Counted from the first letter of the stretch, positions 46,558 through 55,693 are shown. The stretch is 64,000 nt of DNA from Streptomyces naganishii JCM 4654 (GCF_014650575.1 NZ_BMVF01000014.1:1-64000), one strand, 5' to 3'. Notes: generated by a model from the letters alone, not told the origin. Numbers and translations are program-made.

Positions 46558-47565
46558 GTGCGGGTGAGCCTCAAGGACGTCGCGCTGCACGCGGGCGTCT
46601 CCGTCAAGACCGTCTCCAACGTCGTCAACGACTTCCCGCACGTCACCGAGGCGATGCGGGCGCGCGTGCAGAGGTCGATCGACGAGCTGGGCTACCGACC
46701 GAACCTGACGGCCCGTCATCTGCGCAAGGGCCGTACCGGGATCGTCGCACTGGCCCTCCCGGAGCTCGGCAACCCCTACTTCGCCGAACTGGCCGCCGAG
46801 ATCGTCGACGCGGCGGCGGCGCACGACTACACGGTCCTGCTCGACCACACCGGCGGCCGCCGGGAGCGGGAGATCCTGGTCAGCCAGGGATTCCGCACCC
46901 GCGTCATCGACGGTCTCATCCTCAGCCCCATCGAACTGGAGGCGGAGGACCTCGAGGAGCGGGCGGAGCAGGTGCCGGTGGTCCTGCTCGGCGAGCGGGA
47001 GTACGACCTCCCCTACGACCACATCGCCATCGACAACGTCGCCGCCGCGCGCGAGGCGGTGCGCCATCTGCTGTCCCTGGGACGGCGCGACGTCGCCTTC
47101 CTCGGCGCCCGCCGCGGCAGCAGCCAGCCCGCCCGGCTGCGGCTGCTCGGCTGGCGCCAGGCCCTGGACGAGGCCGGACTCGTCGCCGACGACCGGCTGA
47201 TCGCCGCGACCGACGGCTGGGGACACGCCGACGGCGCCGCCGCCATGGCCGCGCTGCTGGACGCCGGCCACCGCCCCGACGCCGTCTTCGCCTACAACGA
47301 CCTCATCGCCATCGGAGCCATGCGCGTCCTGCACGAGCGCGGACTGCGCGTACCCGAGGACGTCGCAGTCGTGGGTTTCGACGACGTGGTGGAGGGGCGG
47401 TTCGGAGCCGTCACCCTCACCTCCGTCTCCCCGGACAAGGCCTTCATCGCCCGGCAGGCGGTGGAGTCGGTACTGTCCCGGCTGGGCGGCGCCCGGCACG
47501 AGCCGCGCCGCATCCACGCCGGCCACTGCCTCGTACGCCGCGAGAGCACCCTCGGCCGCGTCTAA
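46558..47565 (+). CDS. LacI-family transcriptional regulator
   Basis: A 335-residue regulator. Residues 1-50 carry the helix-turn-helix and hinge (SLKDVALHAGVSVKTVSNVVND, then GYRPNLTARHLRKGRTG), followed by the sugar-binding-protein-like core (about 60-330; VVLLGEREYDLPYDHIAIDN, DAVFAYNDLIAIGAM). It should repress a carbohydrate gene set, but no sugar transport or catabolism genes are adjacent, so the regulon is elsewhere. The GTG at 46558 has GGAAGGAG 4 nt upstream; a second GTG two codons on (46564) is also possible. It is divergent from the riboswitch-controlled exporter. Confidence 0.9.
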   Translation: MRVSLKDVALHAGVSVKTVSNVVNDFPHVTEAMRARVQRSIDELGYRPNLTARHLRKGRTGIVALALPELGNPYFAELAAEIVDAAAAHDYTVLLDHTGGRREREILVSQGFRTRVIDGLILSPIELEAEDLEERAEQVPVVLLGEREYDLPYDHIAIDNVAAAREAVRHLLSLGRRDVAFLGARRGSSQPARLRLLGWRQALDEAGLVADDRLIAATDGWGHADGAAAMAALLDAGHRPDAVFAYNDLIAIGAMRVLHERGLRVPEDVAVVGFDDVVEGRFGAVTLTSVSPDKAFIARQAVESVLSRLGGARHEPRRIHAGHCLVRRESTLGRV

Positions 47566-47611
47566 CCGGCCTCCCTCCTGAGCTGCGCACTCGTCCCACC
47601 CGGCGTCGCGG

Positions 47612-47633
47612 ATACCGCCGGTATACCGCCGCT
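47612..47633. repeat. 11-bp tandem repeat upstream of the RsbW-like gene
   Basis: ATACCGCCGGT (47612-47622) is followed directly by ATACCGCCGCT (47623-47633). The repeat is 183 bp before the ATPase start, in a 250-bp gap with no other clear feature. A near-identical pair occurs at 54301-54322 before the STAS gene. Heptamers repeating every 11 bp are the usual form of SARP operators. Confidence 0.6.
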
Positions 47634-47815
47634 CGGCCCCGGCCGTGAAGGGTGGGCCCGGACGCCGCGGTGGAGCCGCCGCCTCGGTGCACGGCCGTCG
47701 GGAGGGCACCCATGCCTGCAATCGCGCGGAACGAGCGTTCCTCGCTGGACGCACAGGGCCCGGGACCGGGCACCGGTCCGGCCGTCGCGGGCACGGTACG
47801 GCGGAGGGGAACAAC

Positions 47816-48385
47816 GTGACGTACCTGCATGAACCGCATCGCCGGGCGGCGCACGAGGACGCGGTGCCGCCCGCCGTCACTGGTCACGGCGACGGGGGCC
47901 ACGGGGGCGGGAGTCACGGGTACGGGGGCCACGGCGGGGGCGGCGGCCGGGCCGGCGGCCCGCCGGGGCTGGAGTGCGAGGACTGCGACCTCGCCTTCGG
48001 CCGCCACGTGCACCTGCATCTGCGGCCCATGGCGGCCGAGGTGGGCAGGGTGCGCGCGGTGGTGGGCACGGCCCTGACCGCGTGGGGCTGCCCGCCCGGG
48101 ACGGTCGACGACGGCCGGCTGCTGGTCAGCGAGTTGGTCGGCAACGCGGTCAAGTACGCGCCCTGCACACCGATCACGCTGGACCTGATGCAGATCGGCG
48201 ACCGGCTGCTGATCGAGGTCACCGACGGCTCCGGGGCGCAGCCGGTGGTCCACCGGGCGGATCCCCACCAGGAGCAGGGCCGCGGCATGTTCCTCGTGCA
48301 GGCGATCGCCTCGGCCTGGGGCGCGCGGCGCGACCGCCGCGGCCGCAAGACGACCTGGTGCACCCTCGCGGTCGGGCAGCGGTGA
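47816..48385 (+). CDS. RsbW-like anti-sigma/ATP-binding protein
   Basis: A 189-residue protein. A Gly/His-rich segment (about 24-48, GHGDGGHGGGSHGYGGHGG) precedes an HATPase_c domain of the RsbW/SpoIIAB type (about 60-185) with VSELVGNAVKYA and GRGMFLVQAIASAWG. Members bind or phosphorylate STAS proteins or sit next to DUF5753 regulators in Streptomyces. The GTG at 47816 has GGAGGGGA 5 nt before it. The DUF5753-type gene follows after about 8 bp and DUF397 after that, the classical three-gene arrangement of the bldB/whiJ-like loci. Confidence 0.88.
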   Translation: MTYLHEPHRRAAHEDAVPPAVTGHGDGGHGGGSHGYGGHGGGGGRAGGPPGLECEDCDLAFGRHVHLHLRPMAAEVGRVRAVVGTALTAWGCPPGTVDDGRLLVSELVGNAVKYAPCTPITLDLMQIGDRLLIEVTDGSGAQPVVHRADPHQEQGRGMFLVQAIASAWGARRDRRGRKTTWCTLAVGQR

Positions 48386-48393
48386 GGGGAACG

Positions 48394-49587
48394 GTGGACG
48401 GCGTGAGCCAGGGCCAGGGCCGGGGCGCGCCCGTGGCCCCGGACGACGGCAGCCTGTACGGGTGGGAGGTGCACCAGGTCTGCGACAGCAGGCATCAGCA
48501 GGGGCCGTGCGGCACGTGTACGACGGAGCAGAGCGCGCGGTCCTGCATCGAGGCGGCCCTGTCCGCCGGAGCCCGTCCGGGCGTGCACTCCTGGGGGTTG
48601 CTCAGCCGTGTGCCGGCGGGCCCGGACCGGCCGGGTCCGGCGGCGCCGGCGGTGCCGATCGCGCGGGCCGCGCTGGGGCCGGACGGGACGGTGGCCTGGC
48701 AGGCGCCGGGCGGCCGGGGGCCGGCTCTCGCGGCGGAGGCGCAGGAGGCGGTGGCCGTGGGGGCGCGCGGGGGGAGCCTCGTGTCCGTACTGGACCGGTT
48801 CGGCGGTGAGTTGCGGCGGCACCGGCTGGCCGCCGGGCTCACGCGGCGGGAGGTGGCCGAGCGGCTGCGGTGCGCGGAGGCGGTGGTCGAGCGTACGGAG
48901 GGCGCCGGGCGGATGCCGTCCCGTGGCTTCGCCGTGGAGGCCGACCGGGTGCTCGGCGCGGGCGGCGCGCTCGCGGCGCTGTGGCCCTCGCTGGTCAAGT
49001 CGGCCTACCCGGACTGGTTCTGGCAGGTCGTCGAGCTGGAGCAGCAGGCGAGTTTCGTGCAGGAATTCGAGACCGTCGCCGTTCCCGGCCTGCTCCAGAC
49101 GGAGGACTACGCGCGGGCCGTCTTCACCACCGCCCATCCGGTGGCACCGGCGCTGCGGATCGAGCAGTTCGTGGCCGCGCGGATGGACCGGCAGCGCATC
49201 CTGGAGCGGCGGGATCCGCCGCAGATCATGATCGCGCTCGACGAGGGGGTGCTCCGGCGCCGTGTCGGTGGCGGCCGGACCATGCGCGAACAGCTCGGTC
49301 ACCTGCTGGCCGTGGCCGAGCTGCCGAAGGTGTGCCTTCAGGTGATCCCGTTCAGTGTGCGGGAGCACCCCGGGGGCATGACGCCGTTCCGGATCATGGG
49401 GTTCCGGGAGGGCCCGGACGTCCTGTACGGCGAGTCGTTCATCGGGGGTCAGGTGACCAGCGATCCCCGTCAACTCAGGCAGCACCAGCTGGCGTTCAAC
49501 CTGATCCAGGCCAACGCGCTGTCGCCGCACGGCTCACGCGTGCTGATACGCCGGCTGAGAAGGGAAATCGATGACGGACCGGAGTGA
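48394..49587 (+). CDS. Scr1/WhiJ-type XRE regulator (DUF5753) with N-terminal extension
   Basis: A 397-residue protein. The XRE helix-turn-helix lies at about 135-185 (FGGELRRHRLAAGLTRREVAERLR) and the DUF5753 domain at about 215-390 (PGLLQTEDYARAVF, VIPFSVREHPGGMTPFRI). Unlike most family members, which begin at the helix-turn-helix, about 125 residues precede it, with four Cys in HQVCDSRHQQGPCGTCTTEQ and SCIEA. Codon use in that part is as GC3-rich as the rest, so it looks coding. Starts at 48394 and 48403 (both GTG) are possible, and one near 48781 would give the short form. It overlaps DUF397 by 17 bp. Confidence 0.8.
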   Translation: MDGVSQGQGRGAPVAPDDGSLYGWEVHQVCDSRHQQGPCGTCTTEQSARSCIEAALSAGARPGVHSWGLLSRVPAGPDRPGPAAPAVPIARAALGPDGTVAWQAPGGRGPALAAEAQEAVAVGARGGSLVSVLDRFGGELRRHRLAAGLTRREVAERLRCAEAVVERTEGAGRMPSRGFAVEADRVLGAGGALAALWPSLVKSAYPDWFWQVVELEQQASFVQEFETVAVPGLLQTEDYARAVFTTAHPVAPALRIEQFVAARMDRQRILERRDPPQIMIALDEGVLRRRVGGGRTMREQLGHLLAVAELPKVCLQVIPFSVREHPGGMTPFRIMGFREGPDVLYGESFIGGQVTSDPRQLRQHQLAFNLIQANALSPHGSRVLIRRLRREIDDGPE

Positions 49588-49759
49588 GCCGCGCTGGCGC
49601 AGGAGCAGCCGCAGCATGGGCAACGGGGGGAACTGCGTGGAGGTCGCCGACGACGGGCACGTCGTCCACGTCCGGGACAGCAAGGACCCCGAGGGTCCCC
49701 GGTTCCGCTGCGGGGCGGGGGCCTGGCGGTCGTTCCTCGCGTCCCTCGCGGACGGCTGA
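49571..49759 (+). CDS. DUF397 protein (WhiJ/BldB-locus partner)
   Basis: A 62-residue DUF397 protein: RWRRSSRSMGNGGNCVEVA, then VHVRDSKDPEGPRFRCGAGAWRSFLASL. It overlaps the end of the DUF5753 regulator by 17 bp and is almost certainly its partner; in Streptomyces such pairs act as developmental or antibiotic regulators resembling toxin-antitoxin modules. No enzymatic role is known. Confidence 0.92.
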   Translation: MTDRSEPRWRRSSRSMGNGGNCVEVADDGHVVHVRDSKDPEGPRFRCGAGAWRSFLASLADG

Positions 49760-49885
49760 GGACGGTTGACGACGGCTGAGGGCGGTTGAGAACGAGTGAC
49801 ACAGGCCACACCGCCCTTCTAAACTCCGCCCCGGCGCCGTGAACGATCGCGGCGCCGGCGCGGTGCTGTGCGGTGGGGAGGGCCC

Positions 49886-51229
49886 ATGGGTTCGGTCGGT
49901 GCGCATGCGGTGGTCATCGGCGGGTCGATGGCGGGGCTTGTCGCGGCGCGCGCCCTGGCCGGCCGGTTCGACCGGGTGACGGTCCTGGACCGCGACACGC
50001 TGCCGGACGACGCCCGGGACCGGCGCGGTGTGCCGCAGGGCGGCCACGCGCACGCGCTCCTCGTCAGCGGCCAGAACACCTGCGAGGAGCTGTTCCCCGG
50101 TCTCACCGACGAGTTGCTGGCCGGCGGGGCCGTGCCCTTCGACCCCGGCGCGGACGTCCTCTTCCACCAGATGGGCGGCCACCGGCTGCGCCTCGACACC
50201 GGTCTGCGCGGGATCAGCCTCAGCCGCGCCTTCCTGGAGTACGCGATCAGGTCCCGCGTCGCCGCCCTGCCCGGCGTGCGGATCCGCGACCGTATCGCGG
50301 TGAGCGGGCTGACCGGGAACGCGGAGCGGGTGAGCGGGGTCGAACTGGACGGGGGTGAACGGCTCGCCGCCGAACTGGTCGTGGACGCCACCGGACACGG
50401 CGGCGCCCGTACCGACAAGTGGCTCCAGGCCCTGGGCGCTCCGGTGCCCGAGGTCGCCACCGTCAAGGTCGACGTGGGGTACACCACCCGGCTGCTGCGG
50501 CGCGGCCCCGGCGAACGGCTGCGGGACGGCGCGCTGTTGTACCTCATAGCCGGGGTGCCACCGCACGACAAGCGGGCGGCCGCCGTCCTGCCCGTCGAGG
50601 GCGGCCGGTGGATGGTCACCCTCGCCGGCTGGCACGGCGCCCACGCGCCCGTCGACCCGCAGGGGTTCGCCAAGTTCGCCGCGGAGCTGCCGACCGGGCA
50701 CATCGGCGAACTGGTCGCCCACGCCGAACCGCTGGAGGAGGGCGACGCCCGCAGGTTCACCCATCCGCGGTCCCGCAGGCGCCACTTCGAGCGGCTGCGG
50801 CGGCCCCCGGCCGGCCATGTCGCCATCGGGGACGCCCTGTGCAGCCTCAACCCCGTGTACGGGCAGGGGATGAGCGTCGCCGCCCTGGAGGCGGTGCGAC
50901 TCGGCCGCTGCCTGGACCGCTTCGGTACCGCCTCCTCCGCGATGGCCCGCGCCTACTACCGTGCGGCCGCCAAGGTGATCGCCGGGCCCTGGCAGGTGGC
51001 CACGGGCGGCGACTTCATGTACCCGGAGACGGTCGGCCACCGGCCGCCAGGCACCGACCTGGTCAACCGCTACGTCCGCCAGGTCGTGCTGGCCAGCCAT
51101 GTCTCGGCCGGCGCCCATCGCGTCGTACTGGACATGCAGCATCTGCTGGCCCCGCCCGGCTCGGCCCTGCGGCCCGCCACCGTCGTGCGCAGCCTGCTCG
51201 CCGCCCGCCGCTCGCCCGCCCGCCCTTAG
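49886..51229 (+). CDS. FAD-dependent oxidoreductase
   Basis: A 447-residue flavoprotein of the monooxygenase/geranylgeranyl-reductase-like type. The FAD-binding motif VVIGGSMAGLVAARAL is at the N-terminus and the second FAD motif GHVAIGDALCSLNPVYGQGMS near residue 310. LDRDTLPDDARDRRGVPQGGHAHALL is the FAD-loop region characteristic of this actinomycete group. No signal peptide. The ATG at 49886 is preferred to the GTG at 49868 because GGGGAGGG lies directly before it. It stands alone between the DUF397 and SARP genes; substrate unknown, and the adjacent SARP could control it. Confidence 0.85.
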   Translation: MGSVGAHAVVIGGSMAGLVAARALAGRFDRVTVLDRDTLPDDARDRRGVPQGGHAHALLVSGQNTCEELFPGLTDELLAGGAVPFDPGADVLFHQMGGHRLRLDTGLRGISLSRAFLEYAIRSRVAALPGVRIRDRIAVSGLTGNAERVSGVELDGGERLAAELVVDATGHGGARTDKWLQALGAPVPEVATVKVDVGYTTRLLRRGPGERLRDGALLYLIAGVPPHDKRAAAVLPVEGGRWMVTLAGWHGAHAPVDPQGFAKFAAELPTGHIGELVAHAEPLEEGDARRFTHPRSRRRHFERLRRPPAGHVAIGDALCSLNPVYGQGMSVAALEAVRLGRCLDRFGTASSAMARAYYRAAAKVIAGPWQVATGGDFMYPETVGHRPPGTDLVNRYVRQVVLASHVSAGAHRVVLDMQHLLAPPGSALRPATVVRSLLAARRSPARP

Positions 51230-51420
51230 ACCCTGGAGCGGGCACGACGGCAACTTCCTTGCGCCGTACAGGGATTGCCCCCAGGATGTTCGAACCCCAC
51301 GCCAGGCGTTCACGTACCACTTGGTGGGCGCCGGGCCGGCGGCCCCCGGCCGGTTCACCGGCCGGCGCACGAGTACGGTCCCACGACACACCCCTTCCGG
51401 GCCGCACGGGAAGGAGACGA

Positions 51421-54282
51421 GTGACGGAGCACGACATGCGGTACCGGGTCCTCGGTCCGCTCGGGCTGTGGCGCGGCGGCGAGGAGATACCCCTCGCCCC
51501 GGCGAAGTGGCGGATGCTGCTCGCGGTACTGCTGTGCGACGCCAACCAGGTGGTCTCCACCGACCGGCTGGTCGCGGAGCTGTGGGGCGCCCGTCCCCCG
51601 CGGAGCGCGGGCAAGATCCTCCAGCAATACGTCTCCCGGGTGCGGCGGGCGCTGGGGGACGAGTCGGGCCGGCTGCTGGTGACGCACGCGCAGGGGTACC
51701 GGGCGCACGGCTACCGGCTCATCGTGCGGCCCGGCGAGGTCGACGCGCACCGCTTCACGGAACTGGTCGACGAGGGCGGCCGCGAGCTGGCGCGCGGGGC
51801 TGCCGGGGCCGCCGCCGAACTGCTCGGCGAGGCGCTGCGGTTGTGGCGCGACGCACCCTTCACGGACGTACCGCCGACACCGGCCGTGGAGGCGGAGACG
51901 ATGCGCCTGGCGGCGTACCGCACGCAGGCGCGGGAGTCGCACATCGAGGCGCGGCTGCGGCTCGGCGGCCACGAGGCGGTGCTCGACGAGCTGGACGCGC
52001 TGGTCAGCGAGCATCCGCTGCGCGAGGGGCTGCGGGGCCGGCTCATGCTGGCGCTGTACCGGGCGGGCCGGCAGGCCGACGCGCTGGCCGCCTACCGCGA
52101 GCTGCGGCACCTGCTGGCGGAGGAGCTGGGCATCGAGCCGGGGCCGCCCCTGCAACAGCTCCACCAGCGGATCCTGCGGGCCGACGCGTCGCTGCTGCTC
52201 GGGCCCGGACCACGGGCCGGGGCGGCGGAACCCGGTGAGCCGGGAGCCGGGACGCCCGCGCCGGGAGACCCGGTGAACGGCAAGCAGGAGACGGCGGAGG
52301 GCAGACCCGCCCTGGTGCCCAGGGAACTCCCGCATCTGAGCGCCACGTTCGTCGGCCGGGCCGGCGAGAGCTCGGTGCTGCACCGGCTGCTGACCGGCGG
52401 CGGCCAGGGGCAGGTGGCGATGGCCGTGATCGACGGGGCCGGCGGGGTGGGCAAGTCGGCGCTGGCCATCCACACCGCCCACCAGCTCGCCGACCGCTTC
52501 CCCGACGGCCAGTTCTACGTCGACCTGCACGGCGCCACCGCCGGACTGACGCCCCTGGAACCCGGCGAGGTGCTCGGCCGGTTCCTCGCCACGCTCGGCA
52601 TACCGGACGTGGCCGTACCCGCCAACACCGAGGAGGCGGCGGCCACTTTCCGCTCGCTGGTGGCCGACCGCCGGATGCTGATCGTGCTCGACAACGCGGC
52701 CGGCGTCGACCAGGTCAGGCCGCTGCTGCCCGCCGGTCCCGGCTGCGCCGTGCTGATCACCAGCCGGGAGATGCTCACCTCCCTGGAGGGCGCCACCCAC
52801 CTCCACCTCGGCGTCATGTTCCACGACCAGGCGACCGCCCTGCTGGAGCGGCTGGTCGGCGCGGAGCGCGTCGCCGCCGAGCCCGAGGCGACCGACGCGA
52901 TCGTGCAGATGTGCGGCCGGCTTCCGCTGGCCCTGCGCATCGTCGGCGCCCGGATGGCGGGGCGCCCCGGCTGGCCCCTGAGCGCCTTCGCGGAGCGGCT
53001 GGCCGACGCGCAGAACCGGCTGGACGAGATCCGGGTGGGCGACCTGTCCGTACGGGCCAGCTTCCACGCCGGCTACGACGGGCTCTGTCAGAGCGAGCAC
53101 CCCACGGACGCGGCCGCCGCGCGCGCGTTCCGCTTCTGCGGGGTGCTGCCCGGGTCGAACGTGAGCCTCCAGGCGGCGGCCGCGCTGCTCGGCATGGAGA
53201 CCTGGCGGGCCGAGGACGCGCTGGAACGGCTGGTCGACGCGCATCTGCTGCACAGTCTCGCCCCCGGGCGCTACCAGATGCACGACCTCATCCGCCTGTT
53301 CGCCCGCGAGCAGGTCGACGCCCAGGAGCCGGCCGCCGAACGCGAGCAGGCCCTGCTCCGCGTGCTGCGCTTCTACCTCGCCACGGCCGAGCGGGCGGTG
53401 TCGTTCCTCGACGTGCCGCCGCAGTCGGCGTGGCGCCCCGGTGAGCCGTCGCCCGCGGGCGGCACCCCGCCGGCGGCTCCGCTCGCCGACCGGGAGCAGG
53501 CCGAGGCGTGGCTGGAGGCCGAGCGCGCCAACCTGATGGCCGCCGTCACGCACGCCGCCGCCCGGTCCGACGCCGCGGCCCGGCTCGCGGTGCGGCTCGC
53601 GCGGCCGCTGCACTGGTACCTCTACCCGCACGCCCGCGCCCGGGAGTTGCGCACCCTGGCCGACGTGGTGATCGCCACCGCCCGGCGCCTGGGCGACCGG
53701 GACAGCGAGGCCTGGGGCCTGGACCACCTGTCCGCGGTGCACTGGCTGCACCGGGACTACGACAGGATGCGGCAGTCCCTGGAGGCGGCGCTCGCGATCC
53801 GGCGGGAGACCGGCGACCGCGACGGCGAGCGCCGCGCCCTCGGCAACCTCGCGGACGCCCTCGCCGAACTGGAGCTGTACGAGGAGTCCGTCGCCGTGCA
53901 GCGGCGGCACCTCGCCCTCGCCGCCGAGGCCGGCGACCGCATGGCCCAGGTGACCGGCCTGGGCAACCTCGGCCGCGCCCACCTCGGCCTGGGCCGGACT
54001 GCGGAGGCGCTGTCCTGCCTGGAGGAGAGCATGACGCGGGCGCGGGACATCGGCGAGCGCGCCCTGGAGGGCCTCGCCCTGAACGAGATCAGCTTCATCC
54101 TGTTCGACGAGGGCAGGGTCCGCGAGGCGCAGGAGCACATGACACGCGCCACCCTCCTGCCGGACGCGAACGTCGGGGCGTACGTGCGCTGGCGCGGTTA
54201 CGCCTGGAGCGCGTTCTTCCCCGCCTGCCTGACCCTGCGGGTCGGGCCGCCTCCGTCGCCGTCGGAGCGGCCGGTGGGCTGA
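51421..54282 (+). CDS. Large SARP regulator (AfsR-like: SARP-NB-ARC-TPR)
   Basis: A 953-residue regulator. The N-terminal OmpR-like winged helix and bacterial transcriptional activation domain span about 1-260 (YRVLGPLGLWRGGEEIPL, QYVSRVRRALGDE, ADALAAYRELRHLLAEELGIEPG). A Pro/Gly linker leads to an NB-ARC ATPase (about 300-600) with Walker A DGAGGVGKSALAIH and Walker B LIVLDNAA. TPR repeats occupy about 700-930 (DGERRALGNLADALAELELYEES). SARPs activate secondary-metabolism genes by binding heptamer repeats spaced 11 bp apart. The GTG at 51421 has AAGGAG 4 nt before it. A pair of 11-bp repeats lies 19 bp after its stop, before the STAS gene. No biosynthetic cluster adjoins directly; the NRPS cluster is 15 kb away. 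Confidence 0.92.
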   Translation: MTEHDMRYRVLGPLGLWRGGEEIPLAPAKWRMLLAVLLCDANQVVSTDRLVAELWGARPPRSAGKILQQYVSRVRRALGDESGRLLVTHAQGYRAHGYRLIVRPGEVDAHRFTELVDEGGRELARGAAGAAAELLGEALRLWRDAPFTDVPPTPAVEAETMRLAAYRTQARESHIEARLRLGGHEAVLDELDALVSEHPLREGLRGRLMLALYRAGRQADALAAYRELRHLLAEELGIEPGPPLQQLHQRILRADASLLLGPGPRAGAAEPGEPGAGTPAPGDPVNGKQETAEGRPALVPRELPHLSATFVGRAGESSVLHRLLTGGGQGQVAMAVIDGAGGVGKSALAIHTAHQLADRFPDGQFYVDLHGATAGLTPLEPGEVLGRFLATLGIPDVAVPANTEEAAATFRSLVADRRMLIVLDNAAGVDQVRPLLPAGPGCAVLITSREMLTSLEGATHLHLGVMFHDQATALLERLVGAERVAAEPEATDAIVQMCGRLPLALRIVGARMAGRPGWPLSAFAERLADAQNRLDEIRVGDLSVRASFHAGYDGLCQSEHPTDAAAARAFRFCGVLPGSNVSLQAAAALLGMETWRAEDALERLVDAHLLHSLAPGRYQMHDLIRLFAREQVDAQEPAAEREQALLRVLRFYLATAERAVSFLDVPPQSAWRPGEPSPAGGTPPAAPLADREQAEAWLEAERANLMAAVTHAAARSDAAARLAVRLARPLHWYLYPHARARELRTLADVVIATARRLGDRDSEAWGLDHLSAVHWLHRDYDRMRQSLEAALAIRRETGDRDGERRALGNLADALAELELYEESVAVQRRHLALAAEAGDRMAQVTGLGNLGRAHLGLGRTAEALSCLEESMTRARDIGERALEGLALNEISFILFDEGRVREAQEHMTRATLLPDANVGAYVRWRGYAWSAFFPACLTLRVGPPPSPSERPVG

Positions 54283-54300
54283 CGGACGTACGGGGTGCGT

Positions 54301-54322
54301 ATACCGCCGCTATACCGGCCGC
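54301..54322. repeat. 11-bp tandem repeat upstream of the STAS gene
   Basis: ATACCGCCGCT (54301-54311) and ATACCGGCCGC (54312-54322) begin 19 bp after the SARP stop and end 61 bp before the STAS start. A CACACT hexamer follows 7 bp after the second heptamer and could be a weak -10, roughly the arrangement of SARP-activated promoters. The same element occurs at 47612-47633. Confidence 0.6.
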
Positions 54323-54383
54323 CCGCACACTGAAGCGGGCGAGTCCCTCCAAGAGTTCACCGACCCAGGACCTGGCAGGCCTC

Positions 54384-54728
54384 ATGGAAGTCATTGCACA
54401 CTCCGAGGAGCGCATGCTCCGGATCACGCCGATGGCCGATCCCCCCGGCCTCCGTCTGGAGGGCGAACTCGACGCCACACGGCACCAGGAACTCGTGGAG
54501 ACGCTGTCCCCGCTGGCCGCCCGGGGCGGCGAGGTGCGCCTCGACCTCGCCGGGCTGCGCTTCATCGACCTCGGCGCGCTGCGCCTGCTGACCTGCCTGG
54601 TCGAGAGTTGCGGCAACGGCGTCCGGCTCGTCCTGGACAACCTGTCGCCGCAGCTGGAGAACCTTGTGCTGACCGTGAGTTGGGAACGTCTGCCCGGGCT
54701 CGTCCAGGGGCGGAAGGGGATGTCATGA
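54384..54728 (+). CDS. STAS-domain anti-sigma factor antagonist
   Basis: A 114-residue STAS protein: LRLEGELDATRHQELVETL, then the core VRLDLAGLRFIDLGALRLL. At the position of the phosphorylatable Ser of SpoIIAA-like proteins (DxSG) this has FIDLGAL, so Leu-Gly replaces Ser-Gly. Phosphorylation control may therefore be lost, leaving a constitutively binding form. It overlaps the MEDS/ATPase gene by ATGA and should work with it. An 11-bp tandem repeat lies upstream. Confidence 0.85.
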   Translation: MEVIAHSEERMLRITPMADPPGLRLEGELDATRHQELVETLSPLAARGGEVRLDLAGLRFIDLGALRLLTCLVESCGNGVRLVLDNLSPQLENLVLTVSWERLPGLVQGRKGMS

Positions 54729-55693
54729 CCGCCGAGGCACCTGCTGACCAGCCGATGGAGGCCGGCCGGACGAGCGCGCGGCAGGGAGTCCAGCACTGCG
54801 CGCTCCTCTACGGGGACGACCAGGAGTTTCTCGCGGGCGCCCTGCCCCACCTGCGCAAGGGCATCGAGGCAGGCGACCCGGCGTTCGCGGTGACACCGCG
54901 CGAGGAGGCGGAGGTGCTGCGCGACTCGCTCGGCTCCGACGCCCCGGCGGTGCAGTTCATCGACCCGTCGGACTTCTACAGCACGCCCGTGCGCGCCATG
55001 GCCGGCATGATGGCCGTCGCCCGGTCGCTGGGCACCCGTCCGGCGTGGGTGGTGGCGTCGGCCGACTGGTCGAAGTACCCGGACGCGATGGAGTGGGTGC
55101 GCTACGACTCCATCTTCAACCTGGGCTTCGCCGACGCCGACTTCCGCGGCTACTGCTGCTACAACACCTCGGTGCTCTCCCCCGAGGTCATCTCCCTGGT
55201 GCGGCAGACCCACCCGAGGATCCACGAGGGCGCCCGCCTGCGGGAGAACCCCGACTACCGGGACCCGTACGACTTCGTCGCCGGCGTCGACAGCACGCCC
55301 CTGCCGCCCTCGCCGAGCTCCGCGGCCTCGATGGAGGTCCGGCCCACCGACCTGCACGCGCTGCGGGTCTTCGTCACCGAGCAGGCCCGGCGGTGCGCGA
55401 TAGCGGGGGACGCGCTCTACAACCTCCTGGTCGCCGTGACGGAGGTCGCCACCAACGCCGTACGCCACGGCCACCCGCCCGTGACCCTGAGGGCGTGGCC
55501 CGACAACGGGCTGGTCTGCGAGATCACCGACTCCGGCCACTGGCAGCCCGAGGAGTTCCTGAGCTGGGTCCCCCCGCAGTCGGCCCTGAAGTCCGGGTTC
55601 GGCATCTGGGGCGTCGGCATGCTGTGCGACACCGTCCAGGTGCGCACCGGGCCGAAGGGTACGGCGGTACGGCTGCGGACCTGCGGCAACTGA
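54725..55693 (+). CDS. MEDS-domain sensor with HATPase (RsbA-like anti-sigma)
   Basis: A 322-residue protein. The N-terminal MEDS sensory domain (about 20-190; HCALLYGDDQEFLAGALPHLRKGIEAGD, WSKYPDAMEWVRYDS) is joined to a GHKL ATPase (about 205-320; NLLVAVTEVATNAVRHG, FGIWGVGMLCDTVQV). Proteins of this layout are RsbA-like anti-sigma factors whose sensory domain modulates the kinase part. Coupled to the STAS gene by ATGA, giving a sensor plus antagonist pair. Ligand unknown. Confidence 0.9.
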   Translation: MTAEAPADQPMEAGRTSARQGVQHCALLYGDDQEFLAGALPHLRKGIEAGDPAFAVTPREEAEVLRDSLGSDAPAVQFIDPSDFYSTPVRAMAGMMAVARSLGTRPAWVVASADWSKYPDAMEWVRYDSIFNLGFADADFRGYCCYNTSVLSPEVISLVRQTHPRIHEGARLRENPDYRDPYDFVAGVDSTPLPPSPSSAASMEVRPTDLHALRVFVTEQARRCAIAGDALYNLLVAVTEVATNAVRHGHPPVTLRAWPDNGLVCEITDSGHWQPEEFLSWVPPQSALKSGFGIWGVGMLCDTVQVRTGPKGTAVRLRTCGN

